From NCBI RefSeq assembly GCF_014873495.1, contig NZ_JADBGF010000001.1:5456001-5520000 (forward strand): 64,000 nt of DNA, written 5' to 3'. This document shows positions 57,046-64,000 of the stretch, piece after piece; the stretch's first letter is position 1; every line of letters begins with the position of its first letter. Below the pieces are notes generated by a model. It was not told the DNA's origin and did no database searches. It saw only the letters and a list, made by a program, of their open reading frames with translations. The translations under genes were made by a program, and so were the position numbers. This DNA is from Streptomyces stelliscabiei (lineage in GTDB: Bacteria; Actinomycetota; Actinomycetes; Streptomycetales; Streptomycetaceae).

Positions 57046-58305
57046 TCAGCCGCGCACGACCGTGTCGAGGAGCAGCTTCGCCGCCACCGCCGCCCCGTCC
57101 GTACGGACCGTGGCGGCGACGTCGGCCGCCCGTACGCGCGTCCCGGGTGCCAGGGCCACATCCAGCGCCGCCGACAGGGACGCGAAGGTCGGGGCCGGGC
57201 CGTCGTGCGCCGCGCCGATGCCGAGGGCGGCGACCCGGCCCGCGAAGTACGGCTGGTCCCCGCCCTGGGCCACCACCACCTGCGGCGCGCCCGCCCAGGC
57301 CGCCGTGGTCGTCGTACCCGAGCCGCCGTGGTGGACCACGGCGGCGACCCGGCGGAACAGGGCGTGGTGGTTGGCCTCGCCGACGACGAAGCAGTCGTCC
57401 CGGTCGTCGACCGGCGCCAGCTCCGTCCAGCCCCGGGAGACGACGGCGCGGCGGCCCTGTGCGCGGACGGCCTCGACGCAGGCGCGGGCGGCGGCCCCGG
57501 AGTCGCCCAGAGCCATGCTGCCGAAGCCGACGTACACGGGTGGTTCGCCGACGTCCAGGAAGGCCGTCAGCTCGGGCGGGAGCGGGCGTTCGTCGGGCAC
57601 GATCCAGGTGCCGGTCTGGACGACGCGGGGGGCGGATGATCCCTGTCGCGGGTCCGGGGCGGGGCCACGAGACGCCCCTGCGTCCCACGGGTCGAGCACC
57701 GGGTCCGTCGCCAGCCACGGGTGATCGGTGAAGACGTGGTCGCGCACCTCGTCCACCGGTGCCAGACCGACCGACGCCCGCCGCTCGTTGACCACCTCGC
57801 GGAACAGGTCGTTCGCGCTCCGGGCGTCCACGTCCCACAGCGCACGGTTGTCGGTCTCGTCCGGCGGCAGAGGCCTGCCCGGCCGCGGCATGGGCGGATG
57901 GTGCGGTGACGGCAGGGAGACGGACTGGAAGCTCGCGTACACGTACGGGACGTCCAGCTTGTCGGCCACCGCCCGCACACAGGCGGCGGCCGGGAGCAGG
58001 CCCGTCGCCACCAGCACATCGCAGCCCTCGGCCGCCTCGGCGACGGTGTCGAACCGCGCGAGCAGCTCGGCCGCGCGCCGGGGCACGCCGTCCGCCGTCG
58101 GCGGCGTGGCCGCGGTCATCAGCGCGCGCACCGGCCGACCGAACGGCACCAGCGGTACGTCGACCCCGGCCAGCCGTCGCGCGAACTCCTCGTCCGGCGG
58201 CGCGCACACGCGCACCTCCACGCCGAGTTCGCGCAACCGGACCGCCAGCCCCAGCAGCGGCTCCAGCCCTCCACGCGAGTCGTAGTTCGCCAACAGCACA
58301 CGCAT
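57046..58305 (-). CDS. GT1-family glycosyltransferase (GtfA/B-like)
   Basis: 419 aa. A GT-B fold with an N-terminal acceptor half beginning M-R-V-L-L-A-N-Y-D-S-R-G-G-L-E-P, and a C-terminal donor half with V-Y-V-G-F-G-S-M-A, H-H-G-G-S-G-T-T-T near residue 325, and A-Q-G-G-D-Q-P-Y-F-A-G-R. This is the signature of the sugar-nucleotide-dependent transferases of antibiotics, macrolide glycosylases and glycopeptides. The substrate is unknown; it may glycosylate a secondary metabolite or inactivate an antibiotic. It is single, and the start is the ATG at 58305. The gap to helR is 175 bp on the same strand, without clear operon signals. Confidence 0.9.
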   Translation of the reverse strand: MRVLLANYDSRGGLEPLLGLAVRLRELGVEVRVCAPPDEEFARRLAGVDVPLVPFGRPVRALMTAATPPTADGVPRRAAELLARFDTVAEAAEGCDVLVATGLLPAAACVRAVADKLDVPYVYASFQSVSLPSPHHPPMPRPGRPLPPDETDNRALWDVDARSANDLFREVVNERRASVGLAPVDEVRDHVFTDHPWLATDPVLDPWDAGASRGPAPDPRQGSSAPRVVQTGTWIVPDERPLPPELTAFLDVGEPPVYVGFGSMALGDSGAAARACVEAVRAQGRRAVVSRGWTELAPVDDRDDCFVVGEANHHALFRRVAAVVHHGGSGTTTTAAWAGAPQVVVAQGGDQPYFAGRVAALGIGAAHDGPAPTFASLSAALDVALAPGTRVRAADVAATVRTDGAAVAAKLLLDTVVRG

Positions 58306-58541
58306 GCAACGCCCCCGGTTCCCCTCGACACTGGCTCAGGCCGGAGATTCTGCGCCACGACGGGGGCCTTGCCGCAAGCCCCCCGGTGCGCTATACGTTG
58401 AGAGTGGCAAGGAGAGCGTGACCTCCTTGCCTTTGCTTTTGCCCGGGCGCCGAGGGCGCGCGACGCCGGACGCGCGTCGGCGTACCGGGGCGACGAACCC
58501 CCGGTACGCACGACGGCGAGGCCAAGGGGAGCACACCAGGC

Positions 58542-58907
58542 ATGCCGGACGCCATTCCCGCCCCCGTCCTCCGAGAAGTCGTGGCGGAGATCCGCAGATG
58601 GTCGTCGACGCGATGTCATGAGCCCAGCCCCCGCGACATCAGGGTCGTGGCGACCACGCGCGACGCCGCTCATGCCTTGCTGCACCCAGGCACCAGATCC
58701 AGCGAGGTCCCGGTGTTCTTCGCTGTCGCCCGAGGGGACTTCCACCTGACCGGCTCGGGAGCCACGCGCAACGGGGTGTGGGTCGCGCTGTTCGTCACCC
58801 ACCCCCCGGCACGCGTCAGCACGTTCACGCTTCGCCCGGAGGCGTACGTCCCCCTGCTGGATCTCACCACCCTGGGCCAGGTGCACCCCGCCCCCCGGAC
58901 CCACTGA
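58542..58907 (+). CDS. Hypothetical protein
   Basis: 121 aa from the ATG at 58542; upstream AAGGGGAGC is a weak ribosome site. It has S-T-R-C-H-E-P-S near the start and F-F-A-V-A-R-G-D-F-H-L-T-G-S-G-A and L-R-P-E-A-Y-V-P-L-L-D-L-T later, consistent with a small beta-rich domain. No signal or family recognised. It stands alone between the glycosyltransferase and the pectate lyase. Confidence 0.55.
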   Translation: MPDAIPAPVLREVVAEIRRWSSTRCHEPSPRDIRVVATTRDAAHALLHPGTRSSEVPVFFAVARGDFHLTGSGATRNGVWVALFVTHPPARVSTFTLRPEAYVPLLDLTTLGQVHPAPRTH

Positions 58908-59152
58908 GCCGGGACCCATCGAGCCCGGCAGTGCTCGTTCACAACCTCGGATGGGAAGCCGGTAGCAAGGCGATCCCAACTCCCCTCAACGCCCTGGCGC
59001 CAGTCCCGCCTTTGGGTTCCCCAGCAACCTGAACAGCAGATTTTCGCCCCTCCGAGGCGGCACCCACCACTCTCCCGCGAATTCATCCATGTGAACACAA
59101 CCCACGTACCAGTCTATTGACGTGTCCAGAACATCCTCAGACACTCAACTGG

Positions 59153-59166
59153 AGAAAGCGCTTTCT
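59153..59166. promoter_or_regulatory. 14-bp palindrome upstream of the pectate lyase
   Basis: agaaagcgctttct is an exact palindrome with a central GC, typical of LacI-family operators. It lies 36 bp before the ATG. Upstream, TTGACG at about 59118-59123 could be a -35 box. The cognate regulator is not next to this gene. Confidence 0.75.
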
Positions 59167-59201
59167 GACTCTCATCGGCCAACCCGTCCAGGAGATCAAC
59201 G

Positions 59202-60782
59202 ATGCATACGACGCATATGAGACCCGTCATGGCGACGGCGAGCGCGGCTCTGGTGGCAGGCCTGCTGGTCGCGGCGGCCGGTACGGCGGCGCGGGCCGCG
59301 AGCGCGCGGTACGAGGCCGAGGTGTCGCCGGCGGTCTGCACCGGCACGATCGACTCCGACTGGGCCGGCTACTCGGGCAGCGGATTCTGCAACGGCACCA
59401 ACGCCGCCGGCGCCTACGCGCAGTTCACCGTGACCGCACCCGCATCGGGCACGGCGACCCTGTCCGTACGGTTCGCCAACGGCACCACCGGGGCCCGTGC
59501 CGCGAGCGTCACGGTGAACGGCACCACCGCCGCGACCACGTCCTTCGAGAGCACCGGCACCTGGACGGCGTGGACCACCAAGACGCTGACCGTGCCGGTG
59601 ACATCGGGCAGCAACGTCATCCGCGTCAACCCCACCGCCGCCACCGGCCTGCCCAACATCGACTACCTCGACGCCACCGTGCCCGACGGCGGCACCACGC
59701 CCCCGCCGACGACCGGCTCCACGCTGTACGTCGCGCCGAGCGGGACGGACTCCGCGGCCGGCACGATCTCCGCCCCCACCACCCTGACCTCGGCGGTCAG
59801 CCGGATCACCGCGGGCGGCACCATCTACCTGCGCGGCGGCACATACGCCCAGGCCGCGACCGTCACCATCCCGGCCGGCAGCTCCGGAACCGCCGCCGCC
59901 CGCACCAAGCTCTCGGCCTACCCGGGCGAGAAGCCGGTCCTCAACTTCTCCGCCCAGAGCGAGAGTTCGTCGAACCGGGGGCTGCAGCTCAACGCCTCGT
60001 ACTGGCACGTCTCCGGGCTGATCGTCGAGCGCGCCGGGGACAACGGCATCTACGTCGGCGGCAGCGACAACATCATCGAGCGGACCGTGACGCGGTTCAA
60101 CCGGGACACGGGGCTGCAGTTGGGCCGGATGGCCTCCACCACCCCCGCCGCCGACTGGCCCTCGGACAACCTGATCCTGAGCGCCGAGTCCCACGACAAC
60201 GCCGACTCCGACGGCGAGGACGCCGACGGATTCGCGGCGAAACTCACCACCGGAACCGGCAACGTCTTCCGCTACGCCGTGGCCCACAACAACATCGACG
60301 ACGGCTGGGACCTCTACACCAAGACGGGCACCGGCCCCATCGGCCCGGTGACCATCGAGGACTCGCTCTCCTACGAGAACGGCACGCTCACCGACGGCTC
60401 GCAGGCCGGCAACGGCGACCGCAACGGCTACAAGCTCGGCGGCGACGACATCGCCGTGAACCACGTCGTCCGGCGCAGCATCGCCTACGACAACGGCAAG
60501 CACGGTTTCACGTGGAACAGCAACCCGGGCTCGATGGCGGTCTCCGGGAACGTGAGCATCGACAACACCGAGCGGAACTTCAGCTTCGACGGCGGCACGT
60601 CGGTGTTCCGCGACAACACGTCGTGCCGCAGCGGCAGCGGTACGAACGACCGGATCATCGGCAGCTCCGACAGCTCCAACCAGTTCTGGTCCGGGACGAA
60701 CGGCTCCCGCTGCTCCTCCTACTCCGGCGGCCTGCACTGGTCCTTCGGCGGCGACGGCAAGCTGAACGTCACCTTCGGATAG
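59202..60782 (+). CDS. Secreted CBM35-PL9 pectate lyase
   Basis: 526 aa, with AGGAG before the ATG at 59202. Signal peptide with a hydrophobic core (A-S-A-A-L-V-A-G-L-L-V-A-A-A-G) ending A-R-A. Residues about 35-165 are a CBM35-type beta-sandwich that starts R-Y-E-A-E and ends N-I-D-Y-L-D. A Pro/Thr linker follows. Residues about 175-520 form a right-handed beta-helix of the PL9 family: S-H-D-N-A-D-S-D-G-E-D-A-D-G-F-A-A-K and H-N-N-I-D-D-G-W-D-L-Y carry the calcium and catalytic region. PL9 enzymes cut polygalacturonate by beta-elimination. It digests pectin outside the cell. It is a single gene with a 14-bp palindrome upstream and a terminator. Confidence 0.9.
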   Translation: MHTTHMRPVMATASAALVAGLLVAAAGTAARAASARYEAEVSPAVCTGTIDSDWAGYSGSGFCNGTNAAGAYAQFTVTAPASGTATLSVRFANGTTGARAASVTVNGTTAATTSFESTGTWTAWTTKTLTVPVTSGSNVIRVNPTAATGLPNIDYLDATVPDGGTTPPPTTGSTLYVAPSGTDSAAGTISAPTTLTSAVSRITAGGTIYLRGGTYAQAATVTIPAGSSGTAAARTKLSAYPGEKPVLNFSAQSESSSNRGLQLNASYWHVSGLIVERAGDNGIYVGGSDNIIERTVTRFNRDTGLQLGRMASTTPAADWPSDNLILSAESHDNADSDGEDADGFAAKLTTGTGNVFRYAVAHNNIDDGWDLYTKTGTGPIGPVTIEDSLSYENGTLTDGSQAGNGDRNGYKLGGDDIAVNHVVRRSIAYDNGKHGFTWNSNPGSMAVSGNVSIDNTERNFSFDGGTSVFRDNTSCRSGSGTNDRIIGSSDSSNQFWSGTNGSRCSSYSGGLHWSFGGDGKLNVTFG

Positions 60783-60809
60783 TCCCCGCCCCGCCGTTGC
60801 CCCGCCCCC

Positions 60810-60847
60810 GCCCCCGTCCGTGACGGTCCGCCCTCACGGACGGGGGC
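60810..60847. terminator. Terminator of pectate lyase overlapping the hydrolase end
   Basis: gcccccgtccgtga (60810-60823) pairs with tcacggacgggggc (60834-60847), loop 10 bases. The right arm includes the stop codon and last codons of the convergent hydrolase gene. Confidence 0.88.
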
Positions 60848-61727
60848 TCTCTTCTGCCCGACCGACGCCGGCACCCGCATCCGCATCCGTACCCGTACCC
60901 GCATCCCCACTCGCCCCGGCCCCGTCCACGAAGGCCGTCACCGCCCGCGCGTACGCCTCCGGGTGAGTCACGTGCGGGATGTGACCCGCGCCCTCGAACG
61001 TGAACGTGTCCGCCTGGGGGAGGGCCTCCATGAGCCGCCCGGTGATCGGGGCGAACCACGGCGGACTGTCCGTGCCCCGGGTCAGGAGGACCGGGCCGGT
61101 GTAGCCGGAGAGGCCGGCGAGGTCGAGGTCCGCCCAGTGCGGGTCGCCGTGCTCGTCGAGGAACGTGGGGGCGTTGGCCAGGAACGTCTGCCGGACCGGG
61201 GGCGGCAGCCGTTCCCAGGTGCCGGGGCCGAGAGCGATCTCGTCGGTGAACCGCCGTGCCGCCGTCAGGGGTTCGTGTGCGCGGAGGTGGGTGAGGACGG
61301 AGGCGAACCGCTCGCCCACGGCCCTCATGAGCGGCCGTGCGCGGGGGTCGTCGGGGACGATGCCCGTGAGCGGGGGGTCGTGCGCCACGATTCCCCGGAA
61401 GAGGTCGGGGCGGCGCGCGGCCAGACCGAGGGCGGTCGAGGCGCCGAAGGAGTTGCCGGCGACGTACGCCGGGGCGAGGCCCAGGCTCTCCATCAGGGCG
61501 GCCAGGTCCTCCTCGTCCTCGCGCCGGGCGCCCTGTCCCGGTGGGCGTTCGCTGCGGCTGTGGCCGCGGCGGTCGTACACGAGGACGCGGAAACGCCCGG
61601 CGAGGGCGGGGAGGACGGGGAGCCAGTGGTGGTGGTCGCCCCAGGAGTCGTGCACCAGGACCAGCGGGTCGCCGGACCCGGTCATCTCGTAGAAGAGTTC
61701 GACACCGTTCGCCTCGGTCCTTGGCAC
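60834..61727 (-). CDS. Alpha/beta hydrolase
   Basis: 297 aa from GTG 61727. Core motifs: V-L-V-H-D-S-W-G-D-H near residue 25 for the oxyanion loop, R-R-G-H-S-R-S after it, G-N-S-F-G-A-S near 115 for the nucleophile Ser, and G-A-G-H-I-P-H near 255 for the His. No signal peptide, so it acts in the cytoplasm. The C-terminus ends in a Gly/Ala/Asp-rich repetitive tail. Substrate not known; epoxide hydrolase, esterase and haloperoxidase-like enzymes share this pattern. Its end lies in the terminator of the pectate lyase gene. Confidence 0.88.
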   Translation of the reverse strand: MPRTEANGVELFYEMTGSGDPLVLVHDSWGDHHHWLPVLPALAGRFRVLVYDRRGHSRSERPPGQGARREDEEDLAALMESLGLAPAYVAGNSFGASTALGLAARRPDLFRGIVAHDPPLTGIVPDDPRARPLMRAVGERFASVLTHLRAHEPLTAARRFTDEIALGPGTWERLPPPVRQTFLANAPTFLDEHGDPHWADLDLAGLSGYTGPVLLTRGTDSPPWFAPITGRLMEALPQADTFTFEGAGHIPHVTHPEAYARAVTAFVDGAGASGDAGTGTDADAGAGVGRAEESPRP

Positions 61728-61817
61728 GCCCGGTCTCCTCGGTTCGTCGGTCCACTGGGGGTTGGTGCTGTGGACTTCAACGAGGGGGCGCCCCGCGCGG
61801 CACTGTGACGCCGGTCC

Positions 61818-62231
61818 TCAGCCCTGGGGCTCGCCGATGTTCACCATCCACGGCACGCCGAAGCGGTCCGTGCACATGCCGAAGACGTCGCCCCACATCT
61901 GCTTGTCGAGGGGGACGGAGACGCTGCCGCCGACGGAGAGCTTCTCCCAGTAGCCACGCAGTTCTGTGTCGTCGTCACCGCTGAGGCTGACGGAGAAGTT
62001 GGACCCGGGGGTGTACTCCATACCGGGCGGAGTGTCGGCGCCCATGAGGGTGAAGCCGCTCGGTGTCTCCAGCATGCCGTGCATGATCTTGTCGGAGACC
62101 GGGGTGCCGGGCTGCCCGAAGTCGCCGAAGGTGTTCAGCGTCAGATCGCCGCCGAAGACCTCCTGGTAGAACTCCAGCGCCTGCCGGGCGTCGCCGTCGA
62201 AGCTGAGGTAGGGGTTGAGTCGCGAGACCAC
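61818..62231 (-). CDS. PhnB-like VOC protein
   Basis: 137 aa from GTG 62231, with CAGGAGG upstream. L-N-P-Y-L-S-F-D-G-D-A-R-Q-A-L-E-F-Y-Q-E-V-F-G is the start of PhnB/3-demethylubiquinone-type VOC proteins. The later strands W-G-D-V-F-G-M-C-T-D-R-F-G-V-P-W-M-V-N complete the fold. The enzymatic role is unproven for this group. The longer frame upstream is Ser/Cys-rich and lies before the ribosome site, so it was rejected. It is divergent from the PBP4-type gene. Confidence 0.88.
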   Translation of the reverse strand: MVSRLNPYLSFDGDARQALEFYQEVFGGDLTLNTFGDFGQPGTPVSDKIMHGMLETPSGFTLMGADTPPGMEYTPGSNFSVSLSGDDDTELRGYWEKLSVGGSVSVPLDKQMWGDVFGMCTDRFGVPWMVNIGEPQG

Positions 62232-62482
62232 GAGAACCTCCTGAAGGGACTCGGAAACTCCTGAAGAGGAGCAAACGGTCAGTTGTCCGGAGACTAGCCC
62301 CGGCCACTGACAACGGCATGCCGTGGCCTCTGTCACAAACGCCTGTCGACGCGTCAAGTCTTCACAAAGTACCCATGGGTAGCGGGAGTCCCGGCTGTTA
62401 CTTTCCCTTTCAAGATTCGCGCTCGCGCGATGCCGACGCAGCTTCTCGAACCTCTCGAACCTCCCCCACCCCGAGGCCCCCC

Positions 62483-63826
62483 ATGTCCAGCTCCCCCTCC
62501 CCGTCCACCGTCCTTCGCGCGAGCGGCCGGCACCGCAAGGCCAAGGCGCCGAACCCGGCGCTGCGACGGGCGGCCGTGCTCGCCGTGGTCGCGCCGGTCG
62601 CCGGGACGATCCTGGCCGGCACGTCCGCCTTCGCCGCCGACAAGACGACCGCGAAGCCCGGCGCCGCCGAACTCGACGCCGCGGAGCAGAAGATCGCGGA
62701 CAACCTGAACACGCGCAGCCAGGACACGCGTCTCGGGAACAGGCTCAGTGGTGTCGTCATCGACGCCAAGTCCGACAAGGTGGTGTGGGGTCACGACGCG
62801 GACACCGCGCTGATGGCCGCGTCGAACACGAAGCTGGCGACCGCCACCGCGGCGCTGACGGTGCTCGGCCCGGACCACCGGTTCACCACGAAGGTGGTGT
62901 ACGGGGACGGCACGCTCACCCTCGTCGGCGGCGGCGACCGCACGCTGACGACCGCCGACCTCGACGCGCTCGCCGAGACCGCCGTCGCCGGGCTGAAGAA
63001 CGCCGGCCTCACCTCGGTGAAGGTCCGCATCGACGACAGTCTCTTCCCCGAGCCGACCCTGGCCAACGGCTGGAACACCGGCTACTACCCCGACTCCGTC
63101 GCCCCCGTACGCGCGCTGGTCGTCGACTCCCACAACGTCGACGACACCTCCCTCGACGCGGGCGGCGTCTTCGCCAAGCAGCTCGCCGCGCGGGGCGTGA
63201 CCGTCGACGGCGGGGTCACGCGCGGGGTCGTCGGCACGGGCGACGTGCCGGTCGCGACGCACACCTCCGGCAAGCTGTCCACGGTCGTCAAGCAGATGCT
63301 CAAGGTCAGCGACAACGACATCGCCGAGTCGCTGCTGAGGCTCACCGCGCTCGGCGCCGGCCGCTCCGCCACCTTCACGGACGGCACGGCCGTCGTCCGC
63401 GACGTCCTCACCCGGTACGGCATCTCGCTCGCGAACTTCGAGATGTACGACGGCAGCGGGCTGTCCCGCGCGACCCGCATCCCGGCGCGGACCATCGCCG
63501 ACATCGTCGACCTGGCCGCCGACCCCCGGCACGCGCAGACGCTGAAGTACGTCATCGACGGGCTGCCCGTCTCGGGCGAGGCGGGCGCCACGCTGGGCCC
63601 GGAGTTCGGCCGCTTCGACACCGCCGACTCCCAGTGCGCCGTCGGTCAGGTCAAGGCCAAGACCGGCACGCTCACCGGCGCCGTCGCCCTGAGCGGTCTG
63701 ACCAAGGCCCAGGACGGCGAGTGGAAGGTCTTCTCCTTCATCGAGAACGACTCCACCGCCGGGCCGTCCGACATCAAGGACGCCCTGGACGGCCTCGCGG
63801 CCACGGTCAACGGCTGCTGGGTGTAG
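62483..63826 (+). CDS. dacB: PBP4-type D-alanyl-D-alanine carboxypeptidase/endopeptidase
   Basis: 447 aa from the ATG at 62483. A basic start (R-K-A-K-A-P-N) precedes a hydrophobic segment and S-A-F-A-A, a signal peptide or anchor. The penicillin-binding fold is intact: S114-N-T-K117 is the nucleophile motif, S276-D-N278 the second and K393-T-G395 the third. The long insertion between motif one and two is the class C low-molecular-mass PBP4 (DacB) feature. It trims peptidoglycan cross-links or stem peptides in the wall. A longer start at 62318 adds a region before the signal that is unlikely to be translated. A terminator follows. Confidence 0.92.
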   Translation: MSSSPSPSTVLRASGRHRKAKAPNPALRRAAVLAVVAPVAGTILAGTSAFAADKTTAKPGAAELDAAEQKIADNLNTRSQDTRLGNRLSGVVIDAKSDKVVWGHDADTALMAASNTKLATATAALTVLGPDHRFTTKVVYGDGTLTLVGGGDRTLTTADLDALAETAVAGLKNAGLTSVKVRIDDSLFPEPTLANGWNTGYYPDSVAPVRALVVDSHNVDDTSLDAGGVFAKQLAARGVTVDGGVTRGVVGTGDVPVATHTSGKLSTVVKQMLKVSDNDIAESLLRLTALGAGRSATFTDGTAVVRDVLTRYGISLANFEMYDGSGLSRATRIPARTIADIVDLAADPRHAQTLKYVIDGLPVSGEAGATLGPEFGRFDTADSQCAVGQVKAKTGTLTGAVALSGLTKAQDGEWKVFSFIENDSTAGPSDIKDALDGLAATVNGCWV

Positions 63827-63854
63827 GGCTGTAGGGGGCCCACCCCTCAGAACT

Positions 63855-63892
63855 CCACGGACGCCGGGTGTGGGGACGGCCGGCGTCCGTGG
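63855..63892. terminator. Terminator between dacB and the TerB-like gene
   Basis: ccacggacgccgg (63855-63867) pairs with ccggcgtccgtgg (63880-63892), loop of 12 bases. Genes on both sides converge. Confidence 0.85.
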
Positions 63893-63908
63893 GGCACGTC
63901 GGCGCCCG

Positions 63909-64000
63909 TCAGAGGCCGAACTCCTGCGGCGACAGGTTGAGGGCCGCGCACGCCTCGCGCAGGACCTGCTCCTCGGACTGGGCGATGTACCCGTCCGCGC
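63909..64000 (-). CDS. TerB-like tellurite resistance protein, 3' end only
   Basis: The window cuts this gene; the last 29 codons are present, ending at the stop 63909-63911. They read A-D-G-Y-I-A-Q-S-E-E-Q-V-L-R-E-A-C and A-L-N-L-S-P-Q-E-F-G-L, an acidic helical end typical of TerB-type proteins. In tellurite-resistance operons TerB works with TerC and TerD proteins at the membrane; here the context is outside the window. The identity is based on a short piece only. Confidence 0.6.
   Translation of the reverse strand, partial: ADGYIAQSEEQVLREACAALNLSPQEFGL

Noticed and set aside
1..64000. CRISPR array or phage late genes
   Set aside because: The tandem repeats seen have no unique spacers, and no capsid, tail or terminase genes are present.

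Overview
The window is high-GC actinobacterial chromosome, almost certainly Streptomyces. It shows strong third-position GC bias, GTG starts, rare TTA codons, many secreted hydrolases, a SpoIIE-type phosphatase and an SCO2400-type zinc-ribbon membrane protein. No rRNA, tRNA or CRISPR array was seen. The many accessory genes suggest a chromosome arm.

Layout. 1-5.4 kb: secreted serine hydrolase, DEDDh exonuclease, HIT-like and glyoxalase-fold proteins, and argG behind an ARG-box-like operator. 5.5-13.8 kb: HEAT-repeat protein, small membrane proteins, Tat-type hydrolase, a decayed ferredoxin, the SCO2400-type protein and a secreted lysyl oxidase. 14-17.7 kb: DHA2-type exporter, PhzF enzyme and LysR regulator. 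17.7-30.35 kb: one 12.6-kb gene for a 4207-residue PKS/NRPS, read as AMP-ligase(FAAL)-ACP-KS-AT-KR-ACP-C-A-PCP-C-reductase. 30.4-38.9 kb: HEAT protein, AMIN-like secreted protein, coiled-coil protein, multi-sensor SpoIIE phosphatase, secreted S33 peptidase, AhpD-like protein. 38.9-42 kb: a scarred mobile region with a short GntR regulator, a small gene split at codon 4 by an 850-bp IS5-family element, its partner gene, and a decayed tyrosine recombinase that forms the 3' end of a Rieske oxygenase gene. 43-47 kb: carboxypeptidase-type hydrolase and a NarL-type two-component system. 47-50.4 kb: LacI regulator divergent from a GH30 glycanase, with a perfect 16-bp palindrome between them. 51-58.3 kb: DUF4232-type secreted protein, PIN/antitoxin pair, BASS transporter, SLOG-like protein, HelR-type helicase, GT1 glycosyltransferase. 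58.5-64 kb: CBM35-PL9 pectate lyase behind a 14-bp palindrome, hydrolase, VOC protein, PBP4-type carboxypeptidase, and the 3' end of a TerB-like gene.

The most unusual feature is the single-gene megasynthase. It starts with a fatty-acyl-AMP-ligase-like loader and ends not in a thioesterase but in a second condensation domain followed by a domain resembling cyanobacterial acyl-ACP reductase. It has no obvious tailoring operon, so it looks like a self-contained assembly line for a short lipid-amino acid product, possibly reductively released. The exporter and PhzF genes nearby could belong with it, but nothing in the sequence proves this.

The sequence also records decay and rearrangement. The IS copy broke a gene but left an ATGA overlap that could still translate the rest of it. 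An integrase lost its catalytic core. Half a ferredoxin remains. Perfect inverted repeats behind many genes give well-resolved terminators, several shared by convergent genes.
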